DNA of 64,000 nucleotides from Omphiscola glabra (taxonomy: Eukaryota; Mollusca; Gastropoda; Lymnaeidae). Shown here piece by piece: positions 20,431 through 33,766 of this stretch. The notes under the pieces are model-generated. The model worked only from the letters and a program-made list of their open reading frames with translations, was not told the DNA's origin and ran no database searches. The translations under genes were made by a program, and so were the position numbers. The stretch lies in the NCBI GenBank assembly GCA_964017045.1, contig OZ024802.1, forward strand, positions 28,088,293 through 28,152,292. The letters run 5' to 3'. Each line of letters opens with the position of its first letter. The first letter of the stretch is position 1.

Positions 20431-22123
20431 CATTTTCAAGAATTTTCCCCTACCACACAAGTATGGCATAATTTCTGACATATGAAATATATATCGCTCG
20501 ATAATTTAATGTAATATGTCACCCTCCATGGTTTCAGTGGTATGTCACCAAAGCTAGTTTTGTACGAGTGTTGAAAAAGACAGTACGTACCAATGACTTT
20601 TTGGGCAATATTGAATCGACAAACATTTTTCTACAGTTTTAGTTACTTCAAATAAATCTACATTAATTTTTGCTAAAAAAATAAATTACTGCACCTGCTT
20701 ATGCTAGCTTGTTCCAAAAATGAGGCCAACAAGTCATTAAAACTCAAATATTGAGCATTGCATCACCCCTAAACACCACAAGTAGACCTGGCTGCCACAT
20801 TGCATATCATTGTTCATGGCATTATATCCTTAGAATATAAAATTCCAGTTGATCTAAAGTAAAAATAGTCGTCTAATAAATGCTATGAAAGTAATGAGCT
20901 TCTGGTAAACAAAGTCCAAAAAGCATACAATAAAAATATGGCGATTCCCACTGGGGGCTTTACAACTAAAATGTGTTCAAACAGAAGGCAGGAGCAGGCA
21001 GTCTTTAGGAATTATTGAAGTGAAGGAAGATGCTATTGTAGGGAGAATGAATTTTGTTTTGTGTTTTATATTGTACAAAAGGCCTTTTTGACTAACCCTA
21101 TTATGAAAGTGACCATGCTGACAGGCTCGGAATTTCCCTCACTCGTCACTGGTACATAATAGAGGCAAATTTAATTGGGATTCTTTGATACTGTGTCAGA
21201 TTGCTACAATTTACACAATTGTGGTTGTGCATTTTAAAACTTTTTATATATGTATATACAATATTCGAAGCATGTTTTCTCAAAACCACACTTTGGCGCC
21301 ATGTTTGTCTCATAAAATGCTATAAAATAAAAACATTTAGTTCGATTTTAAAACGTTTTTTACCATTTATAATCAACCTCCAAACCTATTCAAACATAAT
21401 ACAAATCATAATTTAGCTAGTTGGTGAAATTCGTTTGAAACTGCAGGAGAGGGTCACATTATAAATATGAGAATGGAGAAAATGCGCGGGCCGCATTAAC
21501 ACTAAACTTTGTGACCCCTGCCCTTGATTGAAAAGCCAACACAGACTTCCTTTATTGCAATAATTTCAAATGGATTAACATTAAAACAATGATGTTTCAG
21601 ATATTCCAGGTGATGGCAATGGTACCCCTTAGCTTAGTCTTAGGGTAACAAATTCTTTTGGGAAAGGGTGGAAACTAACAGACAAGACAAAAGATTGGAT
21701 ACTATTCATTTATGTATGTGTATGAAGTAATTGTAAAAGATGGATTAACTCCAATGAAAAGAAATCCTAATGTATTTTCCCCCTTATTATATATTTTTCA
21801 ACAGAAGCACTAAAATACCTTGACATTCTCTGAGAGGATATTTCTTTAAGTATCTAAAATAACATGAGGCAGTCTAATAGATAGAGATTGGGGTGGGTTG
21901 AATGCAGTAGTACAGGTCAAGGTCATTATCAACATACATAAATATAATACTTTTTCATACCGTTTGATTCATTTTCAATGTTCTTTCAGAAAATGTATAC
22001 ATGTAAGAGTCTGTGAATTCCATTTGGATGGGATTTTCTTATGTTAGACAAGCATTATGCTGCATATTGAAACGTTAAAAATGGGCTGATGCCACAGAGC
22101 AAATGAATTTGACAGTTATAGGG

Positions 22124-23321
22124 ATCAACATTTATTGTCACGGGGGCTTATACTATGAATAATCTGTAAGAAAAAATATTTTTTTAACTTCGTTAAAGAG
22201 TCTCTACTCTAATGTAGTTGGAGTTAAAATCTTGCGTTGAGCTTGACTTGTCCATTTTGAAGGCTTGCTATTGTTCATTTAACGACCATTTTGAAGGCTT
22301 GCTATTGTTCATTTAACAACCTCCCTAAATCCTAAAGAGCTTTAATTATACTAATTTCAATACTGGATGAACCTTTACTATTCAACAGAGTAAATATATT
22401 TATCACATTATGAAATGGCATCAGCAGGACAAAGGGCTAAAGCTCTTTATGCCCTCCCCAAAGCACACCACTCCCCACCCCAAGCAAGAGTATCGGACAG
22501 CCTTCACCCGAGTCCCCTCGAGGCCGCCCCAACCCAAGGCCACCCGGTCGGTCCGACACTGTGTTCCTTACATACACACGTTGCAGACGATCAACTTTCC
22601 TAGGAGTTAGGATGGTAAATTTACGTCCTAATATCTTCACCCACCCATCCGGGGGGAAGTGTGGGACGCCCTTTAGAGGGGTTCTACAGTAATTTACTGC
22701 CCCGCAGTAGCTGGGATGAAATGGTTGCCTTGGAGCAGCTTTGTCAGGGCTGGGTATTTAGAATCATCGGCCAGAGGCGTGATTGAATTGATTGAATATT
22801 TATATAAAATTTGTAGATGTATCCATTCTACGTTAGCATGGTCAAAACTAACACCCCTATCCATTAAAGGCTACTTGTAATCATGGTCCCTACCCTGTCT
22901 CTGCCTTTACTTCCAAAATATCACAGTTGCCAGCCCTGTAGGAGCTGTTTTAATTCTGGCAGGTACTATGCATGTCCCTTGTCTGCCCACACAGTATACA
23001 CAATGGTGGTTTTGTTCCGTGGGTAACGCAGAGGGGGGTAACAGAGTAAATAGACCAAACTATTCATCTTTCCCTTTGAGAACCTTGAATCTTTTGTCTC
23101 AAGACCCATGCAAACATGGCTGGTGTAAAATCAATGAGTACACCAGGTCACAGATTAAAACACATTTCCTTATTGTTATGGGGTTACTTTCATGGTTAAA
23201 ATTGTTGATAAGATATAGTTATATATAAATGCAAGCTTGCCCCCTAATAGAGTAGAGTTACTTTCTTACTTCTAATTCATGAGGTATGTTACTTACAGGT
23301 TGAAGTTTTTGATTTTCACAG
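22124..23321. other. Unassigned; GC-rich island at 22430-22790
   Basis: Around 22430-22790 GC content rises sharply (ccctcgaggccgccccaaccc region), unlike the AT-rich flanks. The block has no recognisable protein. It may be a LINE or SINE remnant. A 41-bp direct duplication (catttaacgaccattttgaa region, about 22240-22320) precedes it. Confidence 0.35.
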
Positions 23322-23427
23322 AGATCACTTGAAGGCCCCCATCACTGCCAGACTTCACAACTCATCTTATGATGAACATGCAGGAGGAATCATGGCATAT
23401 CAGGATAATGTCAACATTTTACTTCAG
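23322..23427 (+). CDS. Candidate internal exon B, unknown protein
   Basis: The acceptor (tttttgattttcacag) and donor (ttcag|gtaaat) are both canonical. Only one of the three frames is open. It gives 35 codons beginning DHLKAPITARLHNSSYDEHA and ending on a codon boundary with NVNILLQ. The leading base completes the codon left open by exon A. Its codon use and the absence of stops look more coding than the surroundings. I cannot match the peptide to a family. Confidence 0.5.
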
Positions 23428-23501
23428 GTAAATCTTTCTATCCTATTTACTTTTCATTAACTGTGCTGCTAATGGGGTTTTTTTTTGTAACTTTAACTTA
23501 A

Positions 23502-24188
23502 CCCTTTGATCCCTTGGCTCCTGGGCCTAAAATACCCATGCCCCTGGGCTCCTGGGAAAAATGTCCACACACTGACACACAAGCAAACAAAATCAAATAA
23601 TTACAAAATTAAATAAATTTTATTTATTTCAATCTAAATGTGTCTGTAAGTAGTCCATTAGTATTATAAAATGTGTCACAGAAATAAAATTGTCTTAGAA
23701 ATGGCGTAAAATGGCATAGTAAAAGGTCATTTATATGACCCTGATTTTTCTTAAAAGTGAGGGCTAGAACTAGGGGGTAGACCTTGTTAATTTTATTCCC
23801 AAAGCACACAACGATAGCACTAGAAGTTGAAGTCAATGGATCGTCGCTATCATTATCTATTTGTTTATTTCAATCCTTTTTCAAAATTAAATAACAATTC
23901 TCTAAATTATTTAAATTATCATAAAAGTACTCTAGCTTGTATCCTTTAGAAAAGTAATTTTTGTCACCTCTATACATCAAAAAACATCATTAAAACAATG
24001 CAACCATGGGCGCGGCCATTACTGTGACCTTTTGCAAGTCACGTGATAAACCATGAATTCAGTATTTACAATCATTTTAAATACAGACTGTCGATCTATG
24101 GTAATGTATGGGAGACCGAAATATCGGTCTGGCGGGTTGTGGATTTTTAAGGCGCAGACCGATAAAGTTAGATCGCTGGTTCAAAGGG
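23502..24188. mobile_element. piggyBac-type MITE with TTAA duplication
   Basis: The 687-bp element begins CCCTTTGATCCC and ends tggttcaaaggg, with inverted CCCTTTGA termini. TTAA stands directly at both ends (23498-23501 and 24189-24192). TTAA duplication with CCC-starting termini is the piggyBac hallmark. There is no transposase coding. It lies in the intron just after candidate exon B. Confidence 0.8.
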
Positions 24189-24192
24189 TTAA

Positions 24193-27100
24193 TGCTTGCT
24201 TTATTACACTGGGGATTAATTTTGAGGTAACTAAACATTATTGGAATCTTGGACATTTATGACCGTTCGATCTTAGTTTGGCTAGGAAAAGTTTTTAACC
24301 CGCTCATAAGCCATTCTCTTAAATAATTTGCCACAGGGTTCCCACTATTTTTAAAAAAACAAAACCTTACTTTTTCCCAACCAGAAACAAAATAATTCAT
24401 AACTATCGCAATGCGGCATATTTGTTGATAACATAACAACAAGCATGAAATTGTCAAAAGAAAAACTATTGAAATACAGCACATATGAACAAAATTAAGC
24501 AATTAACGTGTATACGTGTAAATATTTATTAAATTTCCTAGCAATAGCAATTTGTCCATTTACTTAGACTTGAAAAATTGTTTATGTTTACTTTGAAAGT
24601 GCAAAGGCAACTTTTAGAACATACATATAACTACCACAAGTGGAAAGCATCTTTTCTTATATGGAGTTAATGTTCTCTTCTTTGTGATGAAAATTGATGG
24701 TTTGAGTCAACACACTTTAGTGTCTATAAAATCTCTACAATGAGAGTATCATATTTTGACACATTACTTGGGAGCTCAACTGAGAAGTTGCAGAAGTGGA
24801 CACCTAAGATAGGTGATAAAGCTGAAGTTGAACTAGATAGATGTCTCATACGATGATTGACATTTTAAAACGTGATATCAATATTTCCAGCATAGTGTAG
24901 CAGTGATGACTTGTTCAATCGTTATCATGATTGCTGTCCTGACCATCAGTCTTTAAAGGAACTGTTGGGCAATATTTTGTTGAGCCTAGATCCTGAATAG
25001 TGAAAACAAAAAAATATCATATTAGGTTTATAATTTATAGTTTAAGGCATTCATCATATAGACTATATTATACCAGTACTAAACTTGGGTAATACAGTCA
25101 GAAGAGATACTAAGATATGCATTGGAAACAGCATAATCAGGATTTGCTGCAGGGGAAAGGATCATGACCAACAATAGAGAGTGCCCATTGGTTTTTAGTC
25201 TTGGGTTTCCCCTCAGAAAGTCTCTTGTTATTGTTCCTCGGGTGTCAATATGTATGCTTCTTATAACTCTGTCTGTTAATTTAAAAAGCATACAGGACAA
25301 TGTCGTGAGTCTCCCTTCTTAGACCTTGTCCAATCTGAAATTGACTTGAATATTCTCCTTGAACCTTGATTTTGCTTTTTGAGTTGTTCAATGTATATTG
25401 TAACATATATTTTAACAATTAATCAAAATACAAATGAATCTTTTTTAAAATTTTATCAATTCAATTATAAGCCGAATAATTTGATCCAGCGATTGCTTAG
25501 TAAGATAATTATTTAGCTAGTGATTTAGATACAAAAAAGGTAAATCTCACTCAAATCATCTTCCACCAAATGCAATGATAAAATACAATAAGGAGCATTC
25601 CAGTGTTGAGGACATAATAATAATGTCATCTTGAAAACAAAACCTTTGGTACCAATCTTTTAACTTTAGTTTAAAATCATTTGGGCTTAATCTAAAATTA
25701 CTGCTTTAACCATAACAATTGGTTTTTAACCCAATCTGTGACTTCCAACTAAAGAAATTTCTCAAATTGCCCCAACAGATATTCATTTTGAAAATAACAT
25801 GCCCATGTCGACTGTATATTGAGTCTGAATAGAGTTATAATTTTTATTCCAAAGTAAAGGAACACAATTTGAGACACTGGTCTCATTTCATTGTAACTTG
25901 AAAATTATGATGAGCAATGTCATGTGTGATGTCTTTAGTGTCAGCGCTATGAGAGAAGCATTTATTCCAACTAATGTCATTAAAAAGCAGCCAATGATAC
26001 TGCAGCGCTTTCAACACAGAGCCCAATGAATAGTAAATCATTTTGGGCAAGTTATAAATTAAATTTAAAGTAGTTGTTAAGGGACCTGAATATTTTAGCT
26101 ACCAGATATTGGAGTTAATTGACACCAATAAAAGAGTAGATAGTCTAACTAAATTAGTTTGGCGCTGACTTTTTTCCTCTCTATGGGCAACAACCAACTG
26201 TTCAAAGCCAGTCATTAATGGTGCTCCATCATTTTCAATAACATGCTTTTTAGTGGAATTTTTCTTAACTTTACAAAACTACCCTAAAATAGGAAATATA
26301 AATGTTTCATATGTCATAATATTGGCTAGCAATAAAAACAGGTTCATTGTCTTGAAAGTCATCCAATGGAAATTTCACCTCCATTAATTTTGCTAATCTC
26401 CAAATTACCAACTTTGAGTCTATGAAGTGAGAACAATACTTGAACAATACAATGTTACATCATGTGATGCAAGCAAGCCACTTGTCTTTTAAAAAAATAA
26501 TAATTAAAAACATGGTGATCAAACTGTCTTTTACTCTTGTTATATCTTTTATCTTTGTCTCTGCTTAATCCACTTATCAAAACCATGTAATAGTTCTAAA
26601 CTATCTTTGAAATATGGAATTTAAATTTGTAAAAAGCTTTCCCAATATAATGCCCCGATTTGATGGTCCTGGCATCTCCTAAAATTTCTCAAGCTTATAA
26701 GCAACCCCTGGGGTGAGGTACAACCGTTCGCTTTGAGAACCAAGTTAAATGTAGATCAGTGTTTATACTTTTTATAGGTAACTACTTTATTGTGACCTTA
26801 GCATGTCCCAAATTAGAAATTTGTATTTACACTTTTTCTATAAAGGAGTGAGGGTGATTTTAAACCTTTAAGAGAGGGGGGGGGGGTGACATTATTTGGA
26901 ATATCTTAAAATATAATCATAATGATTTGTCAAAACTAACACCCCTAAAGTTTAGCTTCATTTGAATAAGGTTGAGAACCACTGTGCTAGACTATTATAT
27001 GTGAAGCAAACTTTGATGGGTAAAAGATCTTGGAATTGATACACAAGCTAAATGAATTATTTAAGTATTCCTTCTTCATGAACTTTAATCATTCTTCAAC

Positions 27101-29114
27101 AGGTTTAAAATAATGGAACGCTGACTGGCAAGAGGACATGTTCCAATGATCTTACATCTCCTAGAAGTCAATCCATTAAATGTCAACTTTGGACAAGATA
27201 AGGTATGTGAACTTTTACTATGAAATGAATTAGTGTGATATGTTAGGCCAACTGGGTATAGTGAATAGTAAATGTTCAAAGATACATAACTCAATTTAAA
27301 ATGTATATGTTATTTTGATCAAAATAAATATGGGGTTTGAGATGTTTCTTGAAGTATGGATAAATGTATGTAAATATACCCATGGTTTGTCAATGCAAAA
27401 GAACTATAATTTCTGGAAAATCTGGCACCACTTATTCATTATTTATCAAATTCATTCCTTTATTTGGAGGGCTAAATGAAAGTATCAAAAGTATTTATTT
27501 CAACAATAAAGTCCTTACCAAAGTTCAAATAAGTAACAAAAATGGTCATAGAGATATTTATATCAAAATGAACCAATAAAAACTTCATGTGGTTTGATTT
27601 TATTTGGGTGAGTGGTTTTTGGCTATGAATGTTCATTGCACAATCTTATAAATATATTTTTAAATGTTAAGTTTATATATTTTTAAAAATAATTCATAGA
27701 AGCACATTTAGGAATGAAAATAAAGTAAAGTTATTAAATGTTTAAAAGACAAAGGTAATATTTAATTTGGTATATTAATCATTTAAAAAGCGATCAATTA
27801 TATTTATTAAGTTTATTTTTAAAAAAGGGGAGGAAAATATAATCGCTTAAGTCACTCAATGAAATTAAAAAGCTTTTGATTTGCGATTTTAAATTACTCA
27901 ATTGTTTTAAGATTTTAAATTTAATTTCGCTATATTAAAAACGCAACATGAGTAGCAATTAATGATTTAACCATAGCTAAGGAGAGATGTGTAGTATTAT
28001 ACACACTAATAAAGAGTGATGTTCTCATTTGCTATCTAATTATATATTTTCAATTAAAAGAATGGACATAATATTTATATTAAATGAGCTAAAGATACCG
28101 AAGGAATCATATCTTTGTTTTTTTTTTGTTTTTTTTATAAGTAGCATGTAGCCTTCTTAAATATTTTGTTAAACAACATTACTGTATCTCGCTCAATTTA
28201 TTTGATAGACATAGAGGTGGGTGTACTGGTTTATTTACCGGTACATGCAAATTTGATGTCTCACCATCGGGTATAGAAAATGAGAAGATAAAAAGTCAAC
28301 ACTGTTATCTGAGTGGTTTTGCGAATAGACTAGGCTGACCATATAACGCTAGAGAAACGAAATGATTTAAATACGTTCAGTTTGCTATTATAAATTACAA
28401 ATGCATTTAAAATAACAATTAAGGAACTGTATTAAGCATTTTATCAATTTGAAAGTTATATTTTGATATCAAAAAATCAATTAATAATTCTTATATCATA
28501 ATTAGTTTAATAAAAATAATTCTTAGATGATATTGTTAATGTTGTGAAATAAAGTTTGACTTTAACTAGCAAATAAAAAGCTTGAAGCTGATGCAATGAA
28601 AGTGTGTAAAAGAAATGATGATGTAGTTGGCACTTTTTAACAATAAATATAATTGATTACTTTTTAAATTGTTAATAAAACATTCCAAATTATAGCTTTG
28701 TATTTTTAACAATTTATAAGGTTTTACTTATTTTTCATTCTAAGATATACTTTTATCGAATTTATTAAGTAATAAAAACTTAACGTTTAAATTAATTAAG
28801 AAAATGGATCATTTTGATATCTATAGCTAAAGACTGCTAAAGTATATATAAATATAAAACTATTTGTGGTTGTGAATGTGAATATAGAATATCCAATCGA
28901 TCGACATGATATGTATGATCGAGTCTAAAACCGGCGATAGTGAATATTAAGATCACGAATAAAAGAATGATTTTGATAAATAAAATGGAAAGTAGGGTGT
29001 GGATACATTTTTATGATATTATTATTAGGTAAAGTTTAATGACGATATCAAATTACTTTAATATAGAATATTGGGGTGTATATTAACAAAACAAAATCTA
29101 ACATTTCTTTTCAG
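24193..29114 (+). other. Long AT-rich intron-like stretch
   Basis: No coding region is seen in nearly 5 kb. A G run occurs near 26876, and a hAT-like end remnant (ggttgagaaccactgtgctag) at about 26970-26992. The block 27103-27202 has acceptor (cttcaacag) and donor (gtatgtg) but stops in all frames, so at most it is a non-coding exon. The 27.6-29.1 kb part is extremely AT-rich. Confidence 0.4.
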
Positions 29115-29246
29115 GTGGCGACCAAAATGCAAGGCAAAGATTATGAGGAAAGACTCAACTGTACAGTTGGCGCTGAACAACTCAAGGCAAAGAATATATC
29201 CAAGAAATGGAAGAGAGACATTCTTTTAAAGTTAAGATGGTGTTGA
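29115..29246 (+). CDS. Candidate terminal exon C, unknown protein
   Basis: A strong acceptor (acatttcttttcag) leads into a frame that begins VATKMQGKDYEERLNCTVGA and ends KRDILLKLRWC and a TGA at 29244-29246. This frame is phase 0, matching the end of exon B. AATAAA follows at 29281, suitable as a poly(A) signal. Together A, B and C would give about 103 C-terminal residues of a basic protein I do not recognise. A rival reading is a tandem of intergenic acceptor-like sites. Confidence 0.45.
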   Translation: MATKMQGKDYEERLNCTVGAEQLKAKNISKKWKRDILLKLRWC

Positions 29247-29280
29247 AAAAAATGAAATGACATTGTGTAAAAAGAAGAAA

Positions 29281-29286
29281 AATAAA
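29281..29286 (+). terminator. Candidate poly(A) signal AATAAA
   Basis: AATAAA occurs 35 bases after the stop of candidate exon C, with another AATAAA-like site (aataataaaac) shortly after. In AT-rich DNA the hexamer is common, so position relative to the exon is the main support. Confidence 0.35.
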
Positions 29287-30639
29287 ATTGAAATAATAAA
29301 ACAAAAAAATTTGAAGAGTTAAATTTGTTTAATTAGAAAAAAGATGGAAAAAAGGAAATGAAAACATGAATGCTCTTTATTTTAGGGGGAGAAAAAACAA
29401 AAATCCTCCCCGCGAGACTATCTCCAAAGAGATGAAAACATGAATACTCCTGATGATATAAAGTGAGTTATAGTTCCAAAAGATACACGTTAGTTAAATT
29501 GATGGTAAACTTAAGGACTTGGTGAAATCCAAGCTACCTAGAAAATGTAGGCACCTTATTCCATCAAGTCCTCTGATTACACAGTGTGAAATCCAGGCAT
29601 TCTAAAGCCATCTTATCAACATTTTGAGTTTGTACTTCAATTTAAATGTTTTATGTTTATAAAAAGTCCAGTCAGTCAAGATATAGTCTAAAAATTAATC
29701 TCTAGAATGCCCGGATTTCATACTTTTCCTATAATGTAAAAAATGTAACATTTGCTATTTGTCAAAAAATCACCATCGTTGTTTAGATCAAGAGCAATCT
29801 ACAGATCTGGCCAAGAATAATTTACAATGGGGCTTTGACATTGTATTCTCCATTGCCCCTGTTATTATTTCATTGCTGATTGCCAAATAATTAAACTCTT
29901 TTTGTGCACAATTTCGAGTCTTATTATTTGATGATCAGCCATATATACAATATCACACATCCTCAACTCATGCTAGACAACATATTTGCAATGATACATG
30001 TAAATAGTCTTAAGGTAAGTTCACAATACTGATTTGTTTCTAGGATTTTGCACAAGATTTGTTGAGCATTGAACAAAATATGATAGGATTGTTTCTGTAA
30101 CCTGCCAGCAGACGCTGTACTGCAACACTATAAAAACCAAAGAAAATGAAATGGCCCCGTTTTTATGGCAATGAGTTGCTCGTATAGTGAGCAGCTCGTA
30201 GTCACAGAAAGTTGAGAATCCCTGTAACAAATCCGCAGTGTAAAACCTGGTACATTTGATTACAAACACTGTACATTCTTTACTAATACTAGACAATATA
30301 TTTACAAAGGTGGATCTACAAAGTCTTATGCCTACAGATCAAATACATGAAAAGTGAGGGTCAAGTTGCAAATTACAACATTTAAGGAAACAAATATAAT
30401 TATCAATAGAAGTAGAAACATCCGTTAAAAAAATTCAGATATTGGTTCACAAGTTCATACATTTATTTAACAGCATGAAGTTGTTGGCACTTTATTCAGT
30501 TGTAAGTAAAACCATCCGTCCAATAACTATCAACAATAAAAATAATGGTGGTCGAATGCACTACCTGTGGTCAAATGTTCAGGAAGGAAACACTATAGAT
30601 GGTCCAATGTTGGAAGTTTAAAAGAAATCATGGATGAAT
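29287..30639. other. Unassigned; imperfect inverted pair
   Basis: Positions 29586-29609 (gtgtgaaatccaggcattct) and 29699-29722 (agaatgcccggatttcatac) are inverted with few mismatches and about 90 bp apart, perhaps a very small MITE. A hAT-like end (agttgagaatccctg) is seen near 30213. There is no gene. Confidence 0.4.
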
Positions 30640-31253
30640 CTCAGTTTTATCCAGCAATGGAAGTATCTCGGTTATACCCAATCAAGAGTTGTATCCAATC
30701 ATGTAGCAAATAATCGATGTATCTTGGATGTATCTTAGTTGTAGCAAATCATGGATGTAGTATGTCAGTGGTACTTGATCATCAATGCATCTCAATCATG
30801 GATGTATCTCAGTTTTACCCAATCATGGATGTAGTATCTTAGCAGTACACAATCATGGATGACTCTCAGCTGTACACAATCATGGATGTATCTTAGTTGT
30901 CCCCAATAATGGATATTTCTCAGTTGTACCCAATTATTGGTTGTAGTATCTCAGTTGTACCCAATCATGGATGTAGTATGGCAGTTGTACCCAATTATTG
31001 ATGTAGTATGGCAGTTGTACCCAATCATGGATGTAGTATCTCAGTTGTACCCAATCATGGATGTAGTATGGCAGTGGTACCCAATCATGGATGAAGTATG
31101 GCAATTGTACCCAATTATTGATGTAGTATGGCAGTTGTACCCAATCATGAATGTAGTATCTCAGTTGTACCCAATCATGGATGTAGTATGGCAGTGGTAC
31201 CCAATCATGGATGTAGTATGGCAGTGGTACCCAATCGCTGATGCATCTCAGTT
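30640..31253. repeat. 30-bp minisatellite, degenerate then regular
   Basis: The unit is cagttgtacccaatcatgga plus tgtagtatgg. Copies before about 30900 are irregular (24 to 60 bp apart). From 30930 on, about 11 copies keep strict 30-bp spacing. ORFs on both strands are artefacts of the period. Confidence 0.9.
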
Positions 31254-32395
31254 CTGATGACCAAGTTAAAATTGAGAATATCATCAAAAATATTTCACTA
31301 CATATTTAAGTTTCCAATATATTATGATGACATATTTTTGTCTTAAACTTAATCTAAATTTCTCACTACCCCGGTATTTCAAATTTGTTATCATTTGGGA
31401 CCAATGAAAAAACTTATTGACTAAATCTGATGTAAAGTAAAACTAACAAAAAACTGGAAATACATTTACGGTACCCGTACTTAATACATATTCAGTACCT
31501 GGGTCAAATGAACCATGACATCAAGAGAAATTGTTTTCAATCAGATCACAAATTGGAGGAAATCATTCAATGTGTTTATAGAAACAATCTGTAAATAGAG
31601 AAATTATAAACTTGTCTAGTTTTATATAATGTGTTGAAAGGGGCAGATTTCCCGGTAGGCTTAGTAGCCGTAAGCCTAGGGCCTTAATAATCTATTGGGC
31701 AACCAAATTTTAGAAGACAGATTTTAGAGGTTCCAGAGTTTACTAAGCAAAACAAAATACTTTAATGTATTTTTTATTTTATATTTATTTTACTGTGGTT
31801 TGTTTTCTGAAGAAGGCTTCTTGTCAACACACAATTGTTTTGTTTTTTTTGTGTTGCATATGTTCCCATACTTGGGTTAGCTCATTTCCTTAGATTAAAT
31901 ATTTACATTCTGATGTTAATGAACAAGGCATTTTGCCCTATATTTCCTTATGTTTTTATGAATTATAATTATACTCCAAGTTTTGTTTATCTTAAGTTAA
32001 ATCATGTCAGATATGTGAGATAGCAAGGTATAAAACTAGTCCAATGAAATCATTTCTCTATTTAAAAAATGGTCAATGTTTCTACCACGTTTCAGTGTCT
32101 TGAAATTTCCCCAAAACATTATTTATTATGACCACTGTACTTCTTCATATACCTAAAACTAAATTTCCCACATAACTTGTTCCCCTATTTTTATATGGCC
32201 TAAATATTTTATGATGTTTAGTTTAAAAACTTAAGAAAGTATAATATATTTTTTTGGATATATGTAATGTATTATTATTCACATTTTTCCATACATTTTT
32301 TAATTCTTCAGTGACTTTATAATTACAAATTTTATATGTTAGTAAGACAGTCAAAATAAAAGCCTTTCAATTTGAAGCTCCTATTTTTAAAATTG
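31254..32395. other. Unassigned AT-rich stretch
   Basis: No gene is seen. At about 31640-31700 the phrase ggggcagatttcccggtaggc resembles one end of a hAT MITE, but no partner end is found. Confidence 0.35.
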
Positions 32396-33060
32396 TGTCA
32401 AATAGATTAATTTCCCCACCAATTCCAGTCTTTCAAACTAGTGAAGGCCTTAAGGCACCAGATGTTTCTGGGAGTGACTTGCATAGATTTTCATTTTTTT
32501 CTTCAATAAGTCTGTCAAATTTGATGATGCCTTGCTTCACAAAGGCATTCAAAATTTTTCCAGTTGATCGTTATTGTCCCTCAGTCCAGTGATTGCTTCT
32601 TGAACGGATTTGCAAAATCTGTAACATCTATTTTGCATCATAAGTCATCACCCGCTCCTCAACAAAAAAAGATTCGACCAATGCGAGCAGCTGCAAGGAG
32701 ATAGAGAAGAGCGTATGGCAATTATTGCTCACACCGATGATGCTTCTATTTTAAGTGCTGAATGGTTAGATGAGGATGATGTTGACTTGTCTGGTATATC
32801 AGTTCCGCAAGATGAAAAGGGTTTTTTCAGGGAGGGACGGGGGCAAAACCAAAACTTGGTAGGCTTATTAAGTGGTTACTAAAGGCGCCACAGTACATAG
32901 CGATTTAAATAAAACCTGCAAATTCAGAGGGGGTGGCAAATGCCCCCTACCCTACCCAAATGATGTCCCTAATGCCCATTGTTTTGACAGAGCAACACCT
33001 GGCTACTTCATGGGAAGATGAAAGCAGCTTTACTGACAATAATGAAGAAAAAAAGTTGTA
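32396..33060 (+). pseudogene. Zator-like transposase C-terminal fragment
   Basis: The reading begins NRLISPPIPVFQTSEGLKAP, matching the DRFLPPPLPVIQTKEGLKIP stretch of the transposase at 14.04 kb. It continues through DRYCPSVQ, then a stop, then LLERICKICNIYF, the RPMRAAARR-like segment and the acidic AEWLDEDDVDLSGI segment. After a 150-bp insertion the tail resumes with EQHLATSWED (compare KEHFASPWEN). It therefore corresponds to about the last third of the protein. The C-x2-C pair is intact here but lost in the 14.2-kb copy. Stops and the insertion make it non-functional. Confidence 0.8.
32820..32985 (+). mobile_element. G-rich MITE inside the transposase remnant
   Basis: The block opens with ggttttttcaggg and closes with aaatgatgtccctaatg. 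Its first 60 bp match the minus strand of 9010-9075. It splits the transposase reading between the acidic segment and the tail. The left terminus present in the 9.1-kb copy is missing here. Confidence 0.55.
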
Positions 33061-33470
33061 GTTCTAGGGCACGAAAAGGGGTAAATCGAAAGTATTTCTC
33101 TAGCGTAGAAATCGCCCTTTAATTAACTTTTTTACTGATAATAGTGATATAATTATCGATAATTTGGAATGGGTTATTTCAGGTCATGTTTAGAGGGGAA
33201 AAAGAGAAGTTTAGGGGCTTGAAAGGGAGTAGGGTAGGCATATAATATTTGACTTAATGAAGTTATTTTAGAACCATAAATATCATTAAATAGATACTTC
33301 TTTTTAAAATTAGGAATTGTGATGAGGTTTTGCAATAGCAGGTAGAAATTATCGCAAAGGACCTACCATTAGCCCGATAACATCATAGCATGACATAGTC
33401 ATTATACTAAAATGGTGAAATATCATTTAACTGAATGTAAAAAAAATATTATTACATTGATTGCTAGGTA

Positions 33471-33699
33471 AATTCGAATAGATCGTACCGCGTTATTTTA
33501 CCATGGCCGCCAACTTGATTGCCGTGACCCATAGAATTAAGAATAAAACGTTAAAAAATAATGAAAAAATTTCCTAAAATTTAGGCTAAATGCATCCTTA
33601 AACCTAACCTGAACCCTAAATCTATCCTTAAACCTAACCTGAACCCTAAATCTATCCGCAAACCTAACTTAATGAAATGAGGTACGATCTATCTTAATT
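33471..33699 (+). mobile_element. TTAGGG-bearing MITE family, copy 1
   Basis: The left end aattcgaatagatcgtacc is inverted at the right end (ggtacgatctatcttaatt). Inside are accgcg, a conserved accatggccgccaacttg block, ttaagaataaaacgtt and a 31-bp repeat of aacctaacctgaaccctaaa. Three further copies occur at 33767, 48022 and 50131. Confidence 0.7.
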
Positions 33700-33766
33700 A
33701 GCCCATTGTTAAATTGTGGAAAACTAAATTTAGTAAATAACTTAATACTTAATTTAGTAAATAGTA

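Larger units (their letters stand above)
20041..22123. mobile_element. TTAA-family (piggyBac-like) element, copy 1
   Basis: The left end CCCTATAACTGTCA is repeated inverted at the right end (tgacagttataggg), a perfect 14-bp terminal repeat. The region 21500-22123 is collinear with 40600-41449 (shared phrases gggaaagggtgga, caaggtcaata/tcat then accaacatacata). The flanks here (gtaa, atca) are decayed, whereas copy 2 has clean TTAA on both sides. A hAT transposase fragment lies inside, making this copy about 1 kb longer. Confidence 0.75.
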
